Below, piece by piece: positions 1 to 7,436 of a stretch of 64,000 bases of DNA. The stretch lies in NCBI GenBank assembly GCA_003149575.1, contig QCWG01000002.1:1-64000 (forward strand), in the 5' to 3' direction. The notes beneath the pieces are model-generated. The model was not told the DNA's origin. It ran no database searches and was given only the letters and a program-made list of their open reading frames with translations. Within the stretch, counting starts at the first letter, position 1. Each line of letters begins with the position of its first letter. The stretch comes from Altererythrobacter sp. XM-24bin4 (lineage in GTDB: Bacteria > Pseudomonadota > Alphaproteobacteria > Sphingomonadales > Sphingomonadaceae). Position numbers and translations under genes: made by a program.

Positions 1-420
1 CCTCAAAATTATCATCCGGCTCAGGCGGCTTCTGGGTCTTGATATACTCCATCCACACCTCGTCCGTCACGTTGCCGCTTGTGCAAACCCAGTAGCCGCG
101 CGCCCACAAATGCTGGCCCCAATAGCGTTTCTTCAGCACTGCAAACTCGCGTAACAACCGATGCGAACTACGCCCCTTCAGGTGCTGTACAGCCCGACTG
201 ACAGAAAGGCTTGGCAGGATCGACACCAGCAAATGTACATGGTCCCGGTTTACACTGCCTGCGTGGATCCGTTTTCATGCGCGAGCGCCGTCTCTCGGAT
301 CAACTCTCGGCAACGCTGGCCGACATCACCGCCGAGCACCTGGTAACGATACTTCGTGATCCACACGAGATGATACTTACAGTCCCAAACCGTGTGACTG
401 CCGCGCTTGTACGATTCCAT
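1..420 (-). pseudogene. tnpA: IS200/IS605-type Y1 transposase (tnpA), frameshifted and cut by the window edge
   Basis: Read leftwards from an ATG at 420-418, the product starts MESYKRGSHTVWDCKYHLVW, the typical start of an IS200-like single-strand transposase. The frame breaks near 265-272, where one base seems to be missing. In the shifted frame the protein continues with VNRDHVHLLVSI, which contains the HUH metal-binding motif, and then with RYWGQHLWARGYW, the conserved second half of the family. The final part ends with PPEPDDNF near base 1, so the last residues may lie outside the window. As written the gene is inactive. A single-base sequencing error would restore it, so the pseudogene call depends on read quality at that point. 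Confidence 0.85.
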
Positions 421-447
421 TCTGCTATTCTACACGGCAACCTTCGT

Positions 448-476
448 AATCCCATGCCGCCTAAAGGCGTGGGATT
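448..476. repeat. Subterminal hairpin of the IS200-type element
   Basis: A palindrome with arms around ATCCCATGCCGCC and GGCGTGGGAT and a small loop lies just upstream of the tnpA start. IS200/IS605 elements carry such imperfect hairpins at their ends as the transposase recognition structure. It marks the element's 5' end next to the 3' end of repA. Confidence 0.65.
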
Positions 477-508
477 TCCTGATCCCTTATCGGGGACTTT
501 AAACCAGA

Positions 509-1543
509 TCAAGGTCTACCACGCTTCTCAAACCACTTACGGCAGAAACCTACGAATGCGGCATCCACATCCCTCGGGGCCTCCACGATCCAGTCGCGCC
601 ACTCACTTTCCAAGTGGCGTACATCCCAACCAGGCGCGGCCTGTCGCGCCCTATCGTAGGTTTCAGATTTCAGTGGAGGAATACGCCCTTCGATAAGGGA
701 GGGCGGGGTCATCGTGCCGCGATTGGTAAAAACCACCATGTCCGCCACTTCATCGAAGAACACTTGATAATCTGGCAGGTGATCATGAACCGCCAGCTGC
801 TTGATCATCTGACGAAATCGCTTTTCTGGGCTTTGCGATCCAGACTTCATAAGCAGATGCTTTAGAGTAATCTTCCAGCTCTTTTGCTGACCACAGTGCT
901 TGCGTGCCAGCTCGTAAACGCGGCGTTCAATCGGCTTACGCAAGCGAAAGTAGTCGCGGTGAAGGGTCAGCACCTCTTCGTTTTTGATTGCATTGAAAAC
1001 CCACTCCGACAGCTTGACCTCACACCAGAGCAAACGACCGTCGAGGCCTTGCTTTCGGCGGATGGAGGAGGCGTCGATCAACCCAAACCCATCAATCTGT
1101 TCTTCGTCACCAGAAACGATGTTCGTTCTGATCCGCGTGCCTTCCAAGCGGTCAAGCGCATCCATAAGCGAGATGTATTCGCGACCACTGGTGCCACGGT
1201 TCGTGAAAATCAGAAGTTCGTGCGAATTGATACGAACGCGGGGCGAGACCGGTTCCCCATGTTTAAGTTTCGCCATAATCTGACTGATGCAGTAAATCAG
1301 GATGTCCTTGTCATAGATGGTTGCCAGCCCTTTGACACTCGGCGTGATTTCCAACCAGTGATCACCGTTCCTATAACGCTTCACAGAAGTCTCTGGTTTC
1401 TTGGAGAGTGAGTAGAACGGATGCTCCATATGTTGCATGACGTCCTTGAGAACAGCGTCTGCAACGTCACAGATGAACAGATCGTGCTGAGGGTGACGAT
1501 CAGGCAAAAGGGGTGTCAGTGGGTTCGTGTTTTCAGTTACCAT
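509..1543 (-). CDS. repA: Plasmid replication initiator protein, RPA family
   Basis: This 344-residue protein resembles the replication initiator protein A family (RPA), which starts replication of iteron plasmids in Alphaproteobacteria by binding repeats at the origin. The body is basic and predicted to contain winged-helix DNA-binding regions, for example around residues 175-245 with the stretch RLRKPIERRVYELARKHCG. Five direct repeats lie directly at and upstream of its start, as expected for an initiator and its binding sites. The ATG at 1543-1541 lies inside the first repeat, so codons 2-7 (VTENTN) are iteron sequence, which suggests that RepA binding also represses its own gene. The 3' end abuts an IS200 relic. 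The family call is firm; the exact plasmid incompatibility type is not determined. Confidence 0.9.
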   Translation of the reverse strand: MVTENTNPLTPLLPDRHPQHDLFICDVADAVLKDVMQHMEHPFYSLSKKPETSVKRYRNGDHWLEITPSVKGLATIYDKDILIYCISQIMAKLKHGEPVSPRVRINSHELLIFTNRGTSGREYISLMDALDRLEGTRIRTNIVSGDEEQIDGFGLIDASSIRRKQGLDGRLLWCEVKLSEWVFNAIKNEEVLTLHRDYFRLRKPIERRVYELARKHCGQQKSWKITLKHLLMKSGSQSPEKRFRQMIKQLAVHDHLPDYQVFFDEVADMVVFTNRGTMTPPSLIEGRIPPLKSETYDRARQAAPGWDVRHLESEWRDWIVEAPRDVDAAFVGFCRKWFEKRGRP

Positions 1544-1642
1544 AGCAGCACATTCGTGTTTTCAGTTACCCATGTCAAGATTCGTGTTTTCAGTTACCAA
1601 AGTTCGTGTTTTCAGTTACCAAAGTTCGTGTTTTTAGTTACC
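1524..1642. repeat. Five iterons of the plasmid origin
   Basis: The 18-bp sequence TTCGTGTTTTCAGTTACC occurs at 1524-1541, 1553-1570, 1581-1598 and 1603-1620, with a one-base variant at 1625-1642. Start-to-start spacing is 29, 28, 22 and 22 bp, so the last three copies sit about two helical turns apart. All copies have the same orientation. They are the likely RepA binding sites; the first copy is also the start of the repA coding sequence. Confidence 0.92.
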
Positions 1643-1757
1643 GATCGAATGCGTAAAACATTGATTCAAAATAGTAAAACAGGCCTCAAAAACAGCTTAA
1701 CACTATATTTAACACATATTTAACACACTAAGCCTGTGGATAACTTGGAAAATCAAC
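1643..1757. other. Probable oriV: AT-rich unwinding region with DnaA box
   Basis: Between the iterons and the end of traG lies an AT-rich stretch with three TTAACAC repeats at 1697-1703, 1709-1715 and 1720-1726. A perfect DnaA box (TGTGGATAA, the complement of TTATCCACA) follows at 1735-1743. Iterons, AT-rich repeats and a DnaA box together are the standard layout of an iteron-type vegetative origin. The repA promoter must also lie between here and 1544, but I cannot assign it precisely. Confidence 0.8.
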
Positions 1758-3602
1758 TCAATGCAGCGGGTTCTGATCAAACCTTCCACGATAAGCCTTG
1801 CTCTTGAAGTATAGGTTCTGCTTGGCCTTGAGCGGGTTGCGATTGCCCACCAACAGCAGCAGATCATCCGCCTTCATGCCAGTGATCTGCTCTGCGGTCA
1901 TGAGCTTCTGACGCTGCTCCGAGTAGGAAAAATCCCGCCCCTCGTTCTGGGCCTTACCCTCGCGAATTTGCTGAGAATAGACAGTGCTTTCCCCGAGGTG
2001 GCGCGCTGCCCATTCGGCGGTTTCGATATCGTTTAGGTTGAAGACGCGCTTGGTGATGCAGGAGCCAAAGATCGAACGGGCATCGTTTGGCCCATAGGCC
2101 TTTTCGACCTGACCCGTGTCCTGGGTGACGAAGAGCGCTTCGACACCCGCACCGGCGGCGACGTTGGCAATGTTCATGATCTGCTCCATGCGGCCCATCC
2201 GCACAAATTCATCGAGAACCAACAGGATCGGAGCCTTAACCTTGCGCCGTCCGTCCTGGCGCACGACCGTGCCCAGGACGAGGTTGATAAACAGGCGCAT
2301 GAAGATCGCTTGCTTGTCCACCTGGTCGAGCGGCACCGCGATGAAGAGATCGACCCGATCATCGAGAAGGTCATCCATGCGGAAGCTGGACCCGGCCAGG
2401 AAGTGGCGCATGTTGTCGGACTGCATCCACTCAAAAGCTTTTGAGACCGCTGTCTGAATCGACCCGCGTTCTCTGTCTCCAGCGCGCAGAATGGTGGCGG
2501 CGGTCTGGGCCGGGCGGTGGCCGACAAGGTCGCCATTTTCAGCCCAGGCCTCAAGCGTGCCGTCGAGGTTTGCTGACAGAAGCAGATCGGCGACGGCGAT
2601 CAGATTGCGCCGGTTAGGCTCTTCCTGCGTCAGGACCACTTCAATTGCCGCCGCGACCAGCTGGCGGGCCATTTCCGAAAAATGCGCGCCGTCGCCTTGT
2701 TCCGGTTTGACCAGGCCGTCTGCAACGAGGGCCACGTCGCGCGCCAGCTCATGGGGCCGGATGTAGTCAAGCGGGTTGAACTGGTCCTGTCCGTCCTCGA
2801 CGAGGCCGAAGGGGTTGAGGACCGCCACCTTGCGCCCGAGCTCTTCGCGGTGCCGCCGCGTGACGGCGAAATTCTCACCCTTGATGTCCAGGACGACGAC
2901 CGGCCCCTGGTGATCGAGGATCGCCGGGATCACGGCACTGACGCCTTTGCCTCCGCGTGTGCCCGAGACGACGAGGTGATGCCCACCCCGCCAGCCCTTC
3001 GCATCGTTCTTGACGTAACGCAGGAGCTTGCCCTTGTGCAGGGCGAGGGGCAGGCCGGTCTTGTTGCGCTTCAGCTGGGCCACGTCGCGCGGGTCCATCC
3101 ATCCCGCTTGCCATGGGCCGGTGCGGGATTTGCGGTTGCGGCCAATGCGCGGATTGAAGATCGCCACCAGCGGGGTGCTGACAGCGATAGCCACGCCGAA
3201 GGCCCCGAGCGCGAAGGAGATCGCCATGGCCTGTTTCTGCGGATCAGAATACCGCGCCAGCCCCTTGAGTCCTTCCCAAATGGCGCGGGGGAGGGGCCAG
3301 CCAGCGCCCGTCCATGCCTGGACAGTCGCCAGTATGTCATTGAGCGGCGCTCTGAGGGGCGTCAGGGCTGTGAGGGCGGCAGCGCACAGGCAGACCCATG
3401 CGAGGAGCTTCATCGGTGTCCTGTGACGCTCTGCGGCGGTTCCGAGGGTGTCAAGGATAGTGGCCACGGCGATGATCGGGAAGGCATAGGTGGTCACCGG
3501 GTAGATCGCGACCGCTTGCGGGGCTAGGAGCAGGGCAGCGGCGGCCAGGACCACAGCGCCGATCATGATCACCCAGTGGCGGGCTTCCAGAACAAAACTC
3601 AT
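1758..3602 (-). CDS. traG: Type IV coupling protein, TraG/VirD4 family
   Basis: This 614-residue inner-membrane ATPase couples the relaxase-DNA complex to a conjugation channel. Hydrophobic segments lie at about residues 10-30, 35-53, 66-82 and 125-148. The Walker A motif GTRGGKGVS is at 214-222 and the Walker B motif ILLVLDE at 459-465, followed by the usual arginine- and glutamine-rich motor region. Length is close to that of family members. The ATG overlaps the traD stop as ATGA, so the two are translationally coupled. No other channel genes (virB/trb) are in the window, so the plasmid may be only mobilisable, or the channel genes lie elsewhere. Confidence 0.93.
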   Translation of the reverse strand: MSFVLEARHWVIMIGAVVLAAAALLLAPQAVAIYPVTTYAFPIIAVATILDTLGTAAERHRTPMKLLAWVCLCAAALTALTPLRAPLNDILATVQAWTGAGWPLPRAIWEGLKGLARYSDPQKQAMAISFALGAFGVAIAVSTPLVAIFNPRIGRNRKSRTGPWQAGWMDPRDVAQLKRNKTGLPLALHKGKLLRYVKNDAKGWRGGHHLVVSGTRGGKGVSAVIPAILDHQGPVVVLDIKGENFAVTRRHREELGRKVAVLNPFGLVEDGQDQFNPLDYIRPHELARDVALVADGLVKPEQGDGAHFSEMARQLVAAAIEVVLTQEEPNRRNLIAVADLLLSANLDGTLEAWAENGDLVGHRPAQTAATILRAGDRERGSIQTAVSKAFEWMQSDNMRHFLAGSSFRMDDLLDDRVDLFIAVPLDQVDKQAIFMRLFINLVLGTVVRQDGRRKVKAPILLVLDEFVRMGRMEQIMNIANVAAGAGVEALFVTQDTGQVEKAYGPNDARSIFGSCITKRVFNLNDIETAEWAARHLGESTVYSQQIREGKAQNEGRDFSYSEQRQKLMTAEQITGMKADDLLLLVGNRNPLKAKQNLYFKSKAYRGRFDQNPLH

Positions 3603-3886
3603 GACTGGTCCTCTTGCGCGTCAGGAAACAGAATCTGCCAGAGTCCACGGTCGCGATCCCGCTGGGTGAGGCGGTCTGGCAGGTCGCGCCGCACGATGCT
3701 CTGAAGAGCAGGTTCGGCGCTCAAACGGTCGAAGACCAAAGTGCCCAGGAGCCATTTGAGGCGGTCTTCGTCTTTCTTCTCAGACAGCCGCCGCCGGGCA
3801 TCGAGCGCTGCGATTTGAGCGTCGAGCTGAGCTTTCTTCTCGGCCAGTTCTTTGATCCGGGCGTCGGGATGGCGGCTTTGGGACAT
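3599..3886 (-). CDS. traD: Small conjugation accessory protein, TraD/TraC-like
   Basis: This 95-residue charged protein has a predicted coiled coil over about residues 8-45 (many K, E, A and R), followed by a short folded part with KWLLGTLVFDRL. Small proteins in this position upstream of traG in alphaproteobacterial plasmids are usually annotated TraD or TraC and are thought to help the relaxosome. A GAGG Shine-Dalgarno sequence precedes the ATG at 3886, and the stop overlaps the traG start. The assignment rests more on position and general character than on a recognised motif. Confidence 0.6.
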   Translation of the reverse strand: MSQSRHPDARIKELAEKKAQLDAQIAALDARRRLSEKKDEDRLKWLLGTLVFDRLSAEPALQSIVRRDLPDRLTQRDRDRGLWQILFPDAQEDQS

Positions 3887-4121
3887 GGGAAAACCTCGGG
3901 AATAATCGGGGCGAATGTAGTGGCGAATTGATAGGTTGAAAAGATTTAAATGCGCGCTTATACGTTTTCTTTGAAAACGTGCGCGTCCTCATGGGGGTAA
4001 ACCCCCGCGCCGGACGGCTTCCCCCCAAGGCGGCGATGCCGCCTGAGCGAGGGTTTCACCCTCGCGCTCCCGACCAGCGCAATCAGGCGCTGGACCCTGT
4101 TTGAAGAGAGGCGTCCCAGGC
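3887..4121. other. Probable oriT between traD and the relaxase gene
   Basis: This divergent gap holds a dense set of inverted repeats: ACGTTTTC/GAAAACGT at 3962-3980, GGGGGT-ACCCCC type at 3993-4006, GGCGGC/GCCGCC at 4029-4043, GCGAGGG/CCCTCGC at 4047-4065 and CAGCGC/GCGCTG at 4075-4092. The stretch TGCGCGCTTATACG at 3951-3964 resembles the nick region recognised by MobQ-type relaxases (GCGC-CTTATACG type). Position beside the relaxase gene supports an origin of transfer. The exact nick site is not established. Confidence 0.5.
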
Positions 4122-5399
4122 GTGGCGATCTATCATTTCACAGCAAAAGTGATCAGCCGGGCCGGGGGCCGATCATCAGTCGCAGCCGCCGCCTACCGGA
4201 CGGCTGGGCGGCTGCGGGATGAGCGGCAGGGGTTGGAGCATGACTACTCCCGCAAAGGCGGGGTCGTGCATTCCGAGATCATGGCCCCCGAGAATGCGCC
4301 CGATTGGATGCGCGATCGCGACCAGCTTTGGAATGCCGTCGAGGCGGTCGAGAAGCGCCGTGATGCGCAGCTTGCCCGCGAAATCGAAGTGGCGCTTCCC
4401 CGCGAGCTCGATCGGGGCGAGAGGTTGGAGTTGTTGCGCGGGTTCGTGCAGCGCGAATTTGTCGATCGCGGTATGATCGCGGATGTGGCAGTTCACGAGG
4501 GCACGGCCCGTGATGGCCAAGGTCAGCCCCATGCGCATGTCATGCTGACGATGCGCGAGCTGACTGGCGAGGGGTTCGGCAAGAAGGATCGCAGCTGGAA
4601 TGCGCCGGACTTGCTTATGGGCTGGCGCGAAGCCTGGGCGCGGGATGCAAACGCGGCGCTTGAGCGGGCGGGGCGGTCGGAAAGGATCGACCACCGGTCC
4701 CTCGATGTTCAGCGTGCCGAAGCCGAGCAAGAGGTCGAGCGGGCGCGCGAGGGCGGGCGGGATGAGCTGGCGCTTGAGCGCGAGAAGGCCGTGATCGAGC
4801 TCAGCCGCGAGCCCGAGCCGAAAATCGGGCCATCGGCCCATGCTCAGGAAAAGCGGGGCATCCAGACCGAGCGCGGAGATGCTTGGCGCGCGTCGCAGGC
4901 GCGCAATGCGCAGCGCCAAGAGCTGGGCTGGCGGCAGTTGGAATTGCGGCTTGAGCTGATGGAGCGAGGGCGCGCCTTCATTGCCACCGCGCGCGAACGG
5001 CTGGACCAGTTTTGGCGCCGGGCCGAGGCAGCGATGTCACGGATCAAGGAGAGGGTTATGGGCGAGGTTGAGAGGCCGCAGGCTGGGGCCGAGCGGGGCG
5101 ACATGGACGCGCGCCGGGCGGCGGTGTTGGGGCGCGATGTTGATCGACCCGAGGTGCAAGCGCCGGACATCGGGCGGGAGAGGGTTGCGCCTGACGATCC
5201 AGACCGAGAGCGTCGGGACGCCATCCTTGGGCGTGTGCGCAATATCGGACAGGAGCGGGATGCAGCGGCGGTAGAACGGGACATTGCCGCCCGCTACGAC
5301 GAGGGCCGTGACCAAGGGCGGCGGGATGACATTCTTGGGCGCGGGCGTGATACTACGTCCGAGCGCGGGCAGGGCCGCGATCGCGACAGAGAACGTTAA
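4122..5399 (+). CDS. mobA: MobA/MobL family relaxase
   Basis: The protein begins AIYHFTAKVISRAGGRSS, the classic N terminus of MobQ/MobA relaxases that nick plasmid DNA at oriT and carry the strand into the recipient. The metal-binding histidine motif PHAHVMLTM lies about 140 residues in. The second half (residues about 200-425) is highly charged, with repeated RD, RE and GR runs, and has no recognisable helicase or primase domain. I place the start at the GTG at 4122, directly before the conserved AIYHF; an in-frame TTG at 4101 would add seven unconserved residues. It is transcribed away from traD-traG across the putative oriT. Base composition is very GC-rich compared with 6.2-9.3 kb. Confidence 0.9.
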   Translation: MAIYHFTAKVISRAGGRSSVAAAAYRTAGRLRDERQGLEHDYSRKGGVVHSEIMAPENAPDWMRDRDQLWNAVEAVEKRRDAQLAREIEVALPRELDRGERLELLRGFVQREFVDRGMIADVAVHEGTARDGQGQPHAHVMLTMRELTGEGFGKKDRSWNAPDLLMGWREAWARDANAALERAGRSERIDHRSLDVQRAEAEQEVERAREGGRDELALEREKAVIELSREPEPKIGPSAHAQEKRGIQTERGDAWRASQARNAQRQELGWRQLELRLELMERGRAFIATARERLDQFWRRAEAAMSRIKERVMGEVERPQAGAERGDMDARRAAVLGRDVDRPEVQAPDIGRERVAPDDPDRERRDAILGRVRNIGQERDAAAVERDIAARYDEGRDQGRRDDILGRGRDTTSERGQGRDRDRER

Positions 5400-5418
5400 G
5401 CACAGAGAGGAAAACTGA

Positions 5419-5730
5419 ATGGAAAGTGTGCAGGAAATTATCGCGGAACTTCAGCGGCGTGGACCGATCGACGCCGCTGAATTCTCCCGAATTTCGGGTC
5501 CAGTGCCGACCGTATCTTTGGTCCGCGTTGCCCTTGAGAGGATTAGCGGTGAAGAAGGTTGGGGTGGATACCGATACTACTGCAATGTCGTCGAGCGTTG
5601 CGGATGCCATCCAGAAGAAGGCGCTTCTGAGGCGTCGATGCTTGCCTATGAGAAAGCACGGCAACTTTTTGTCGCTGGGCCAAAGAACAGAGCTGAGCTG
5701 GATGCCATGCTCGACCAGAATGCGCTTTGA
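5419..5730 (+). CDS. Small conserved-looking hypothetical protein after the relaxase
   Basis: This 103-residue acidic protein has no motif I recognise. It starts 19 nt after the relaxase stop and has a GAGAGGA Shine-Dalgarno sequence, so it is probably cotranscribed with mobA. Residues 5-50 look mostly helical (QEIIAELQRRG, VALERISGE), residues 55-70 contain three cysteines (YYCNVVERCGCHP), and the tail is helical again. No membrane segment or signal peptide is visible. Small genes here are often accessory or plasmid-stability genes, but no function can be stated. Confidence 0.6.
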   Translation: MESVQEIIAELQRRGPIDAAEFSRISGPVPTVSLVRVALERISGEEGWGGYRYYCNVVERCGCHPEEGASEASMLAYEKARQLFVAGPKNRAELDAMLDQNAL

Positions 5731-5867
5731 ACATGCGCGTGGATGATCGTGGAGAGTACCGTAGTGAATCCCCTGACGATGTGGTCGCCGGGAATCCTTC
5801 CGTTCTTGTGAGTTTTGCGGCCCTTCTGCACTCGACCCCTTCACTTTCCATCTAATGGATCGAAGCC
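5731..5867. other. Short gap without a gene
   Basis: I see no credible coding sequence or structured element in this stretch between the small hypothetical gene and the left end of the IS200 remnant. Short frames here do not have ribosome binding sites. Confidence 0.5.
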
Positions 5868-6070
5868 ACCGGCTTCTAGCCGGTCCGCTACTCGTCATCC
5901 GCGCACACGCGATTTTATCACAGATACCACGTCGTGTGGGCGACAAAGTATCGATACAAGGTTTTGCACGGCGCCATGCGCGAGCGGATCCGGCAAATCA
6001 TCATCCAGACCTGCGAGGAACTGGGTGTCCATATCGTGAAGGGCGTGTTGGTGCGCAAATGTGCCGTCGT
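5868..6070 (+). pseudogene. tnpA: IS200-type tnpA fragment (second, different copy)
   Basis: A hairpin ACCGGC-TTCTA-GCCGGT at 5868-5884 is followed by the frame THRFYHRYHVVWATKYRYKV and then VLHGAMRERIRQIIIQTCEE, the conserved N-terminal part of an IS200-type transposase. No start codon is visible upstream in frame, and the similarity stops after HIVKGVL, just before the expected HUH motif. This copy differs from the one at 1-420, so it comes from another element. It was probably cut by the adjacent IS256-like fragment. Confidence 0.75.
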
Positions 6071-6079
6071 TCTTAGCGT

Positions 6080-6193
6080 AGCGCAGCGGCCAAGAAGAAG
6101 TGGCGGAGAATCTCTGGGCCAAACCGGCTACCCGAGGTCATTCGAGGGGTTGTCTTCAAGGACGGCATCAAGCAACTTCAAATCGCTGCGTGA
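6080..6193 (+). pseudogene. C-terminal fragment of a mutator (IS256-like) transposase
   Basis: The frame reads AAAKKKWRRISGPNRLPEV followed by IRGVVFKDGIKQLQIAA and a TGA at 6191-6193. The pattern WRR-x-G-x-N-x-LP-x-VI-x-GV-x-F-x-DGI is typical of the C terminus of mutator-type transposases. Only about 37 codons remain and no catalytic residues are present. The family name is from memory of the motif and could be wrong; that it is a transposase tail is fairly likely. Confidence 0.5.
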
Positions 6194-6488
6194 TGACGAC
6201 CGTCACCAACATTCGGGGATATCTCAGAGAGCTTGTATAAGGCCATTACAGAGTTTCTTTACCTAGACGATGAGCTATGCGGGATCGCTACAAGACACAC
6301 CTACAGATTGGCTCGGACGGGCTTTCGACTGACCGCTAGAAGGGTGGTCATTCTCGCATGGCGCGTTCTCACCTCGCAGGCCGCATAACTATAAAATCTG
6401 CAGCCGCGCACGAAACGCTTCTCAGCGTATTCTCGATATTCCCTTAAATCTAGAAATCAAGTTATGCCTGCTTTAAACGGAACGTCCC
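6194..6488. other. Gap without a recognisable gene
   Basis: This 295-bp stretch between the transposase tail and the rhomboid gene has no convincing coding sequence. The last 60 bases are AT-rich and probably hold the rhomboid gene's promoter, but no clear -35/-10 pair stands out. Confidence 0.5.
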
Positions 6489-7157
6489 ATGATAAACGGT
6501 AGACCACAGAAACGCCCCCGACATTCGCACAGCATTATGGCCCAATCCGGCGCACCTATGTTTCTTTGGGCTCTTGTTGGCGTTATGACCACAATCGAAC
6601 TCTGGCTAAGCTTGTCCTCATCACATTTGCTTGGTGTGATCGATTACAGACAAACCGCATGGTTACTAGGGGCATTTTGGCAACCCGTGCTTTCAGGTTT
6701 GGTACAACCTGTTTATCCAGGTCAAAAAGTGTTGATGTTTGTCACTTATGCATTTCTACATAGCGGATTAGTGCATTTGGTTGTGAATAGCGCGATCCTG
6801 CTGGCATTGGGGAAGTTTATTTCAAGCCAGATTGGTACGCACAAGACACTGCTCGTGCTAAGCGTGTCGACCATTACAGCAGCCGCCTTCTTTGGCCTGA
6901 TCTCGACAAGCAACGAACCCATGATTGGGGCTTCTGGCGCAGTGTTTGGATTGATTGGCGCATGGCAAGCAGTGAAATGTCAGTTGCTCAAAAACGCGGG
7001 GGCGTCAATTCAACCCGTCGTAATAGAAATTCTAGGACTGATCATTGCAAATATTCTTGTCTATACAATACTGTCCGGCCGTCTTGCTTGGGAAACTCAC
7101 CTTGGCGGCTGGCTCACCGGCGGACTCTTAGGGTTCACTTTTAACAGGCACCAATAA
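6489..7157 (+). CDS. Rhomboid family intramembrane serine protease
   Basis: The 222-residue protein has about six hydrophobic segments and the rhomboid signature. HSGLVHLVVN (residues 91-100) is the His-x4-His-x3-Asn motif of the second helix. GASG (147-150) carries the likely nucleophile Ser149. ETHLGGW (202-208) carries the likely catalytic His204. All key residues are present, so it should be active. Rhomboids cut membrane-spanning helices of their substrates; in some bacteria they release or mature surface proteins. It sits alone between transposon fragments, so its link to the surface-protein genes downstream is only suggestive. No strong ribosome binding site precedes the ATG at 6489; the ATG at residue 17 is an alternative start. 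Confidence 0.9.
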   Translation: MINGRPQKRPRHSHSIMAQSGAPMFLWALVGVMTTIELWLSLSSSHLLGVIDYRQTAWLLGAFWQPVLSGLVQPVYPGQKVLMFVTYAFLHSGLVHLVVNSAILLALGKFISSQIGTHKTLLVLSVSTITAAAFFGLISTSNEPMIGASGAVFGLIGAWQAVKCQLLKNAGASIQPVVIEILGLIIANILVYTILSGRLAWETHLGGWLTGGLLGFTFNRHQ

Positions 7158-7271
7158 CCCATAATTTGCCACAACTTGAACCGAGATGCGGTCGATCACA
7201 CGCACAGACGGTCAGAAAAACTCTTGCACCACGGGCGGCAACCAAAGAAGTTCGGAGAGAAGGACGATAGG

Positions 7272-7385
7272 ATGAACGATACAATGATCGGGGTGGACTT
7301 GGCAAAGCGCGTTTTCATTTCCATGTCGCATCAATGAGGGGCGAAGTGAAAGATCGTAAGAGTGAATGTCCCGAACGATGTTGAA
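7272..7385 (+). pseudogene. IS110-family transposase, N-terminal fragment with frameshift
   Basis: The ATG at 7272 begins MNDTMIGVDLAKRVF, the DEDD-transposase start of IS110 elements (IGVDLAK-x-VF). A stop follows six codons later, but another frame continues the family pattern with FHVASMRGEVKDRK. Only the first 35 or so codons remain. It is a decayed relic on the right side of the rhomboid gene. Confidence 0.75.
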
Positions 7386-7436
7386 AAGCGTTTTGGGCAT
7401 AGATTGGGTGTAGCTGTCGACCTCGATTGCATGCGG

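Noticed and set aside
1524..1642. CRISPR-like array
   Set aside because: The 18-bp repeats are separated by only 4-11 bp, too short for spacers, and sit at repA. They are iterons.
2682..3527. 281-codon frame on the plus strand
   Set aside because: It lies opposite traG, whose Walker motifs and membrane segments are clear. The plus-strand frame has no domain.
4101..4121. TTG start for the relaxase
   Set aside because: It adds seven residues before the conserved AIYHF start. The GTG at 4122 matches the family.
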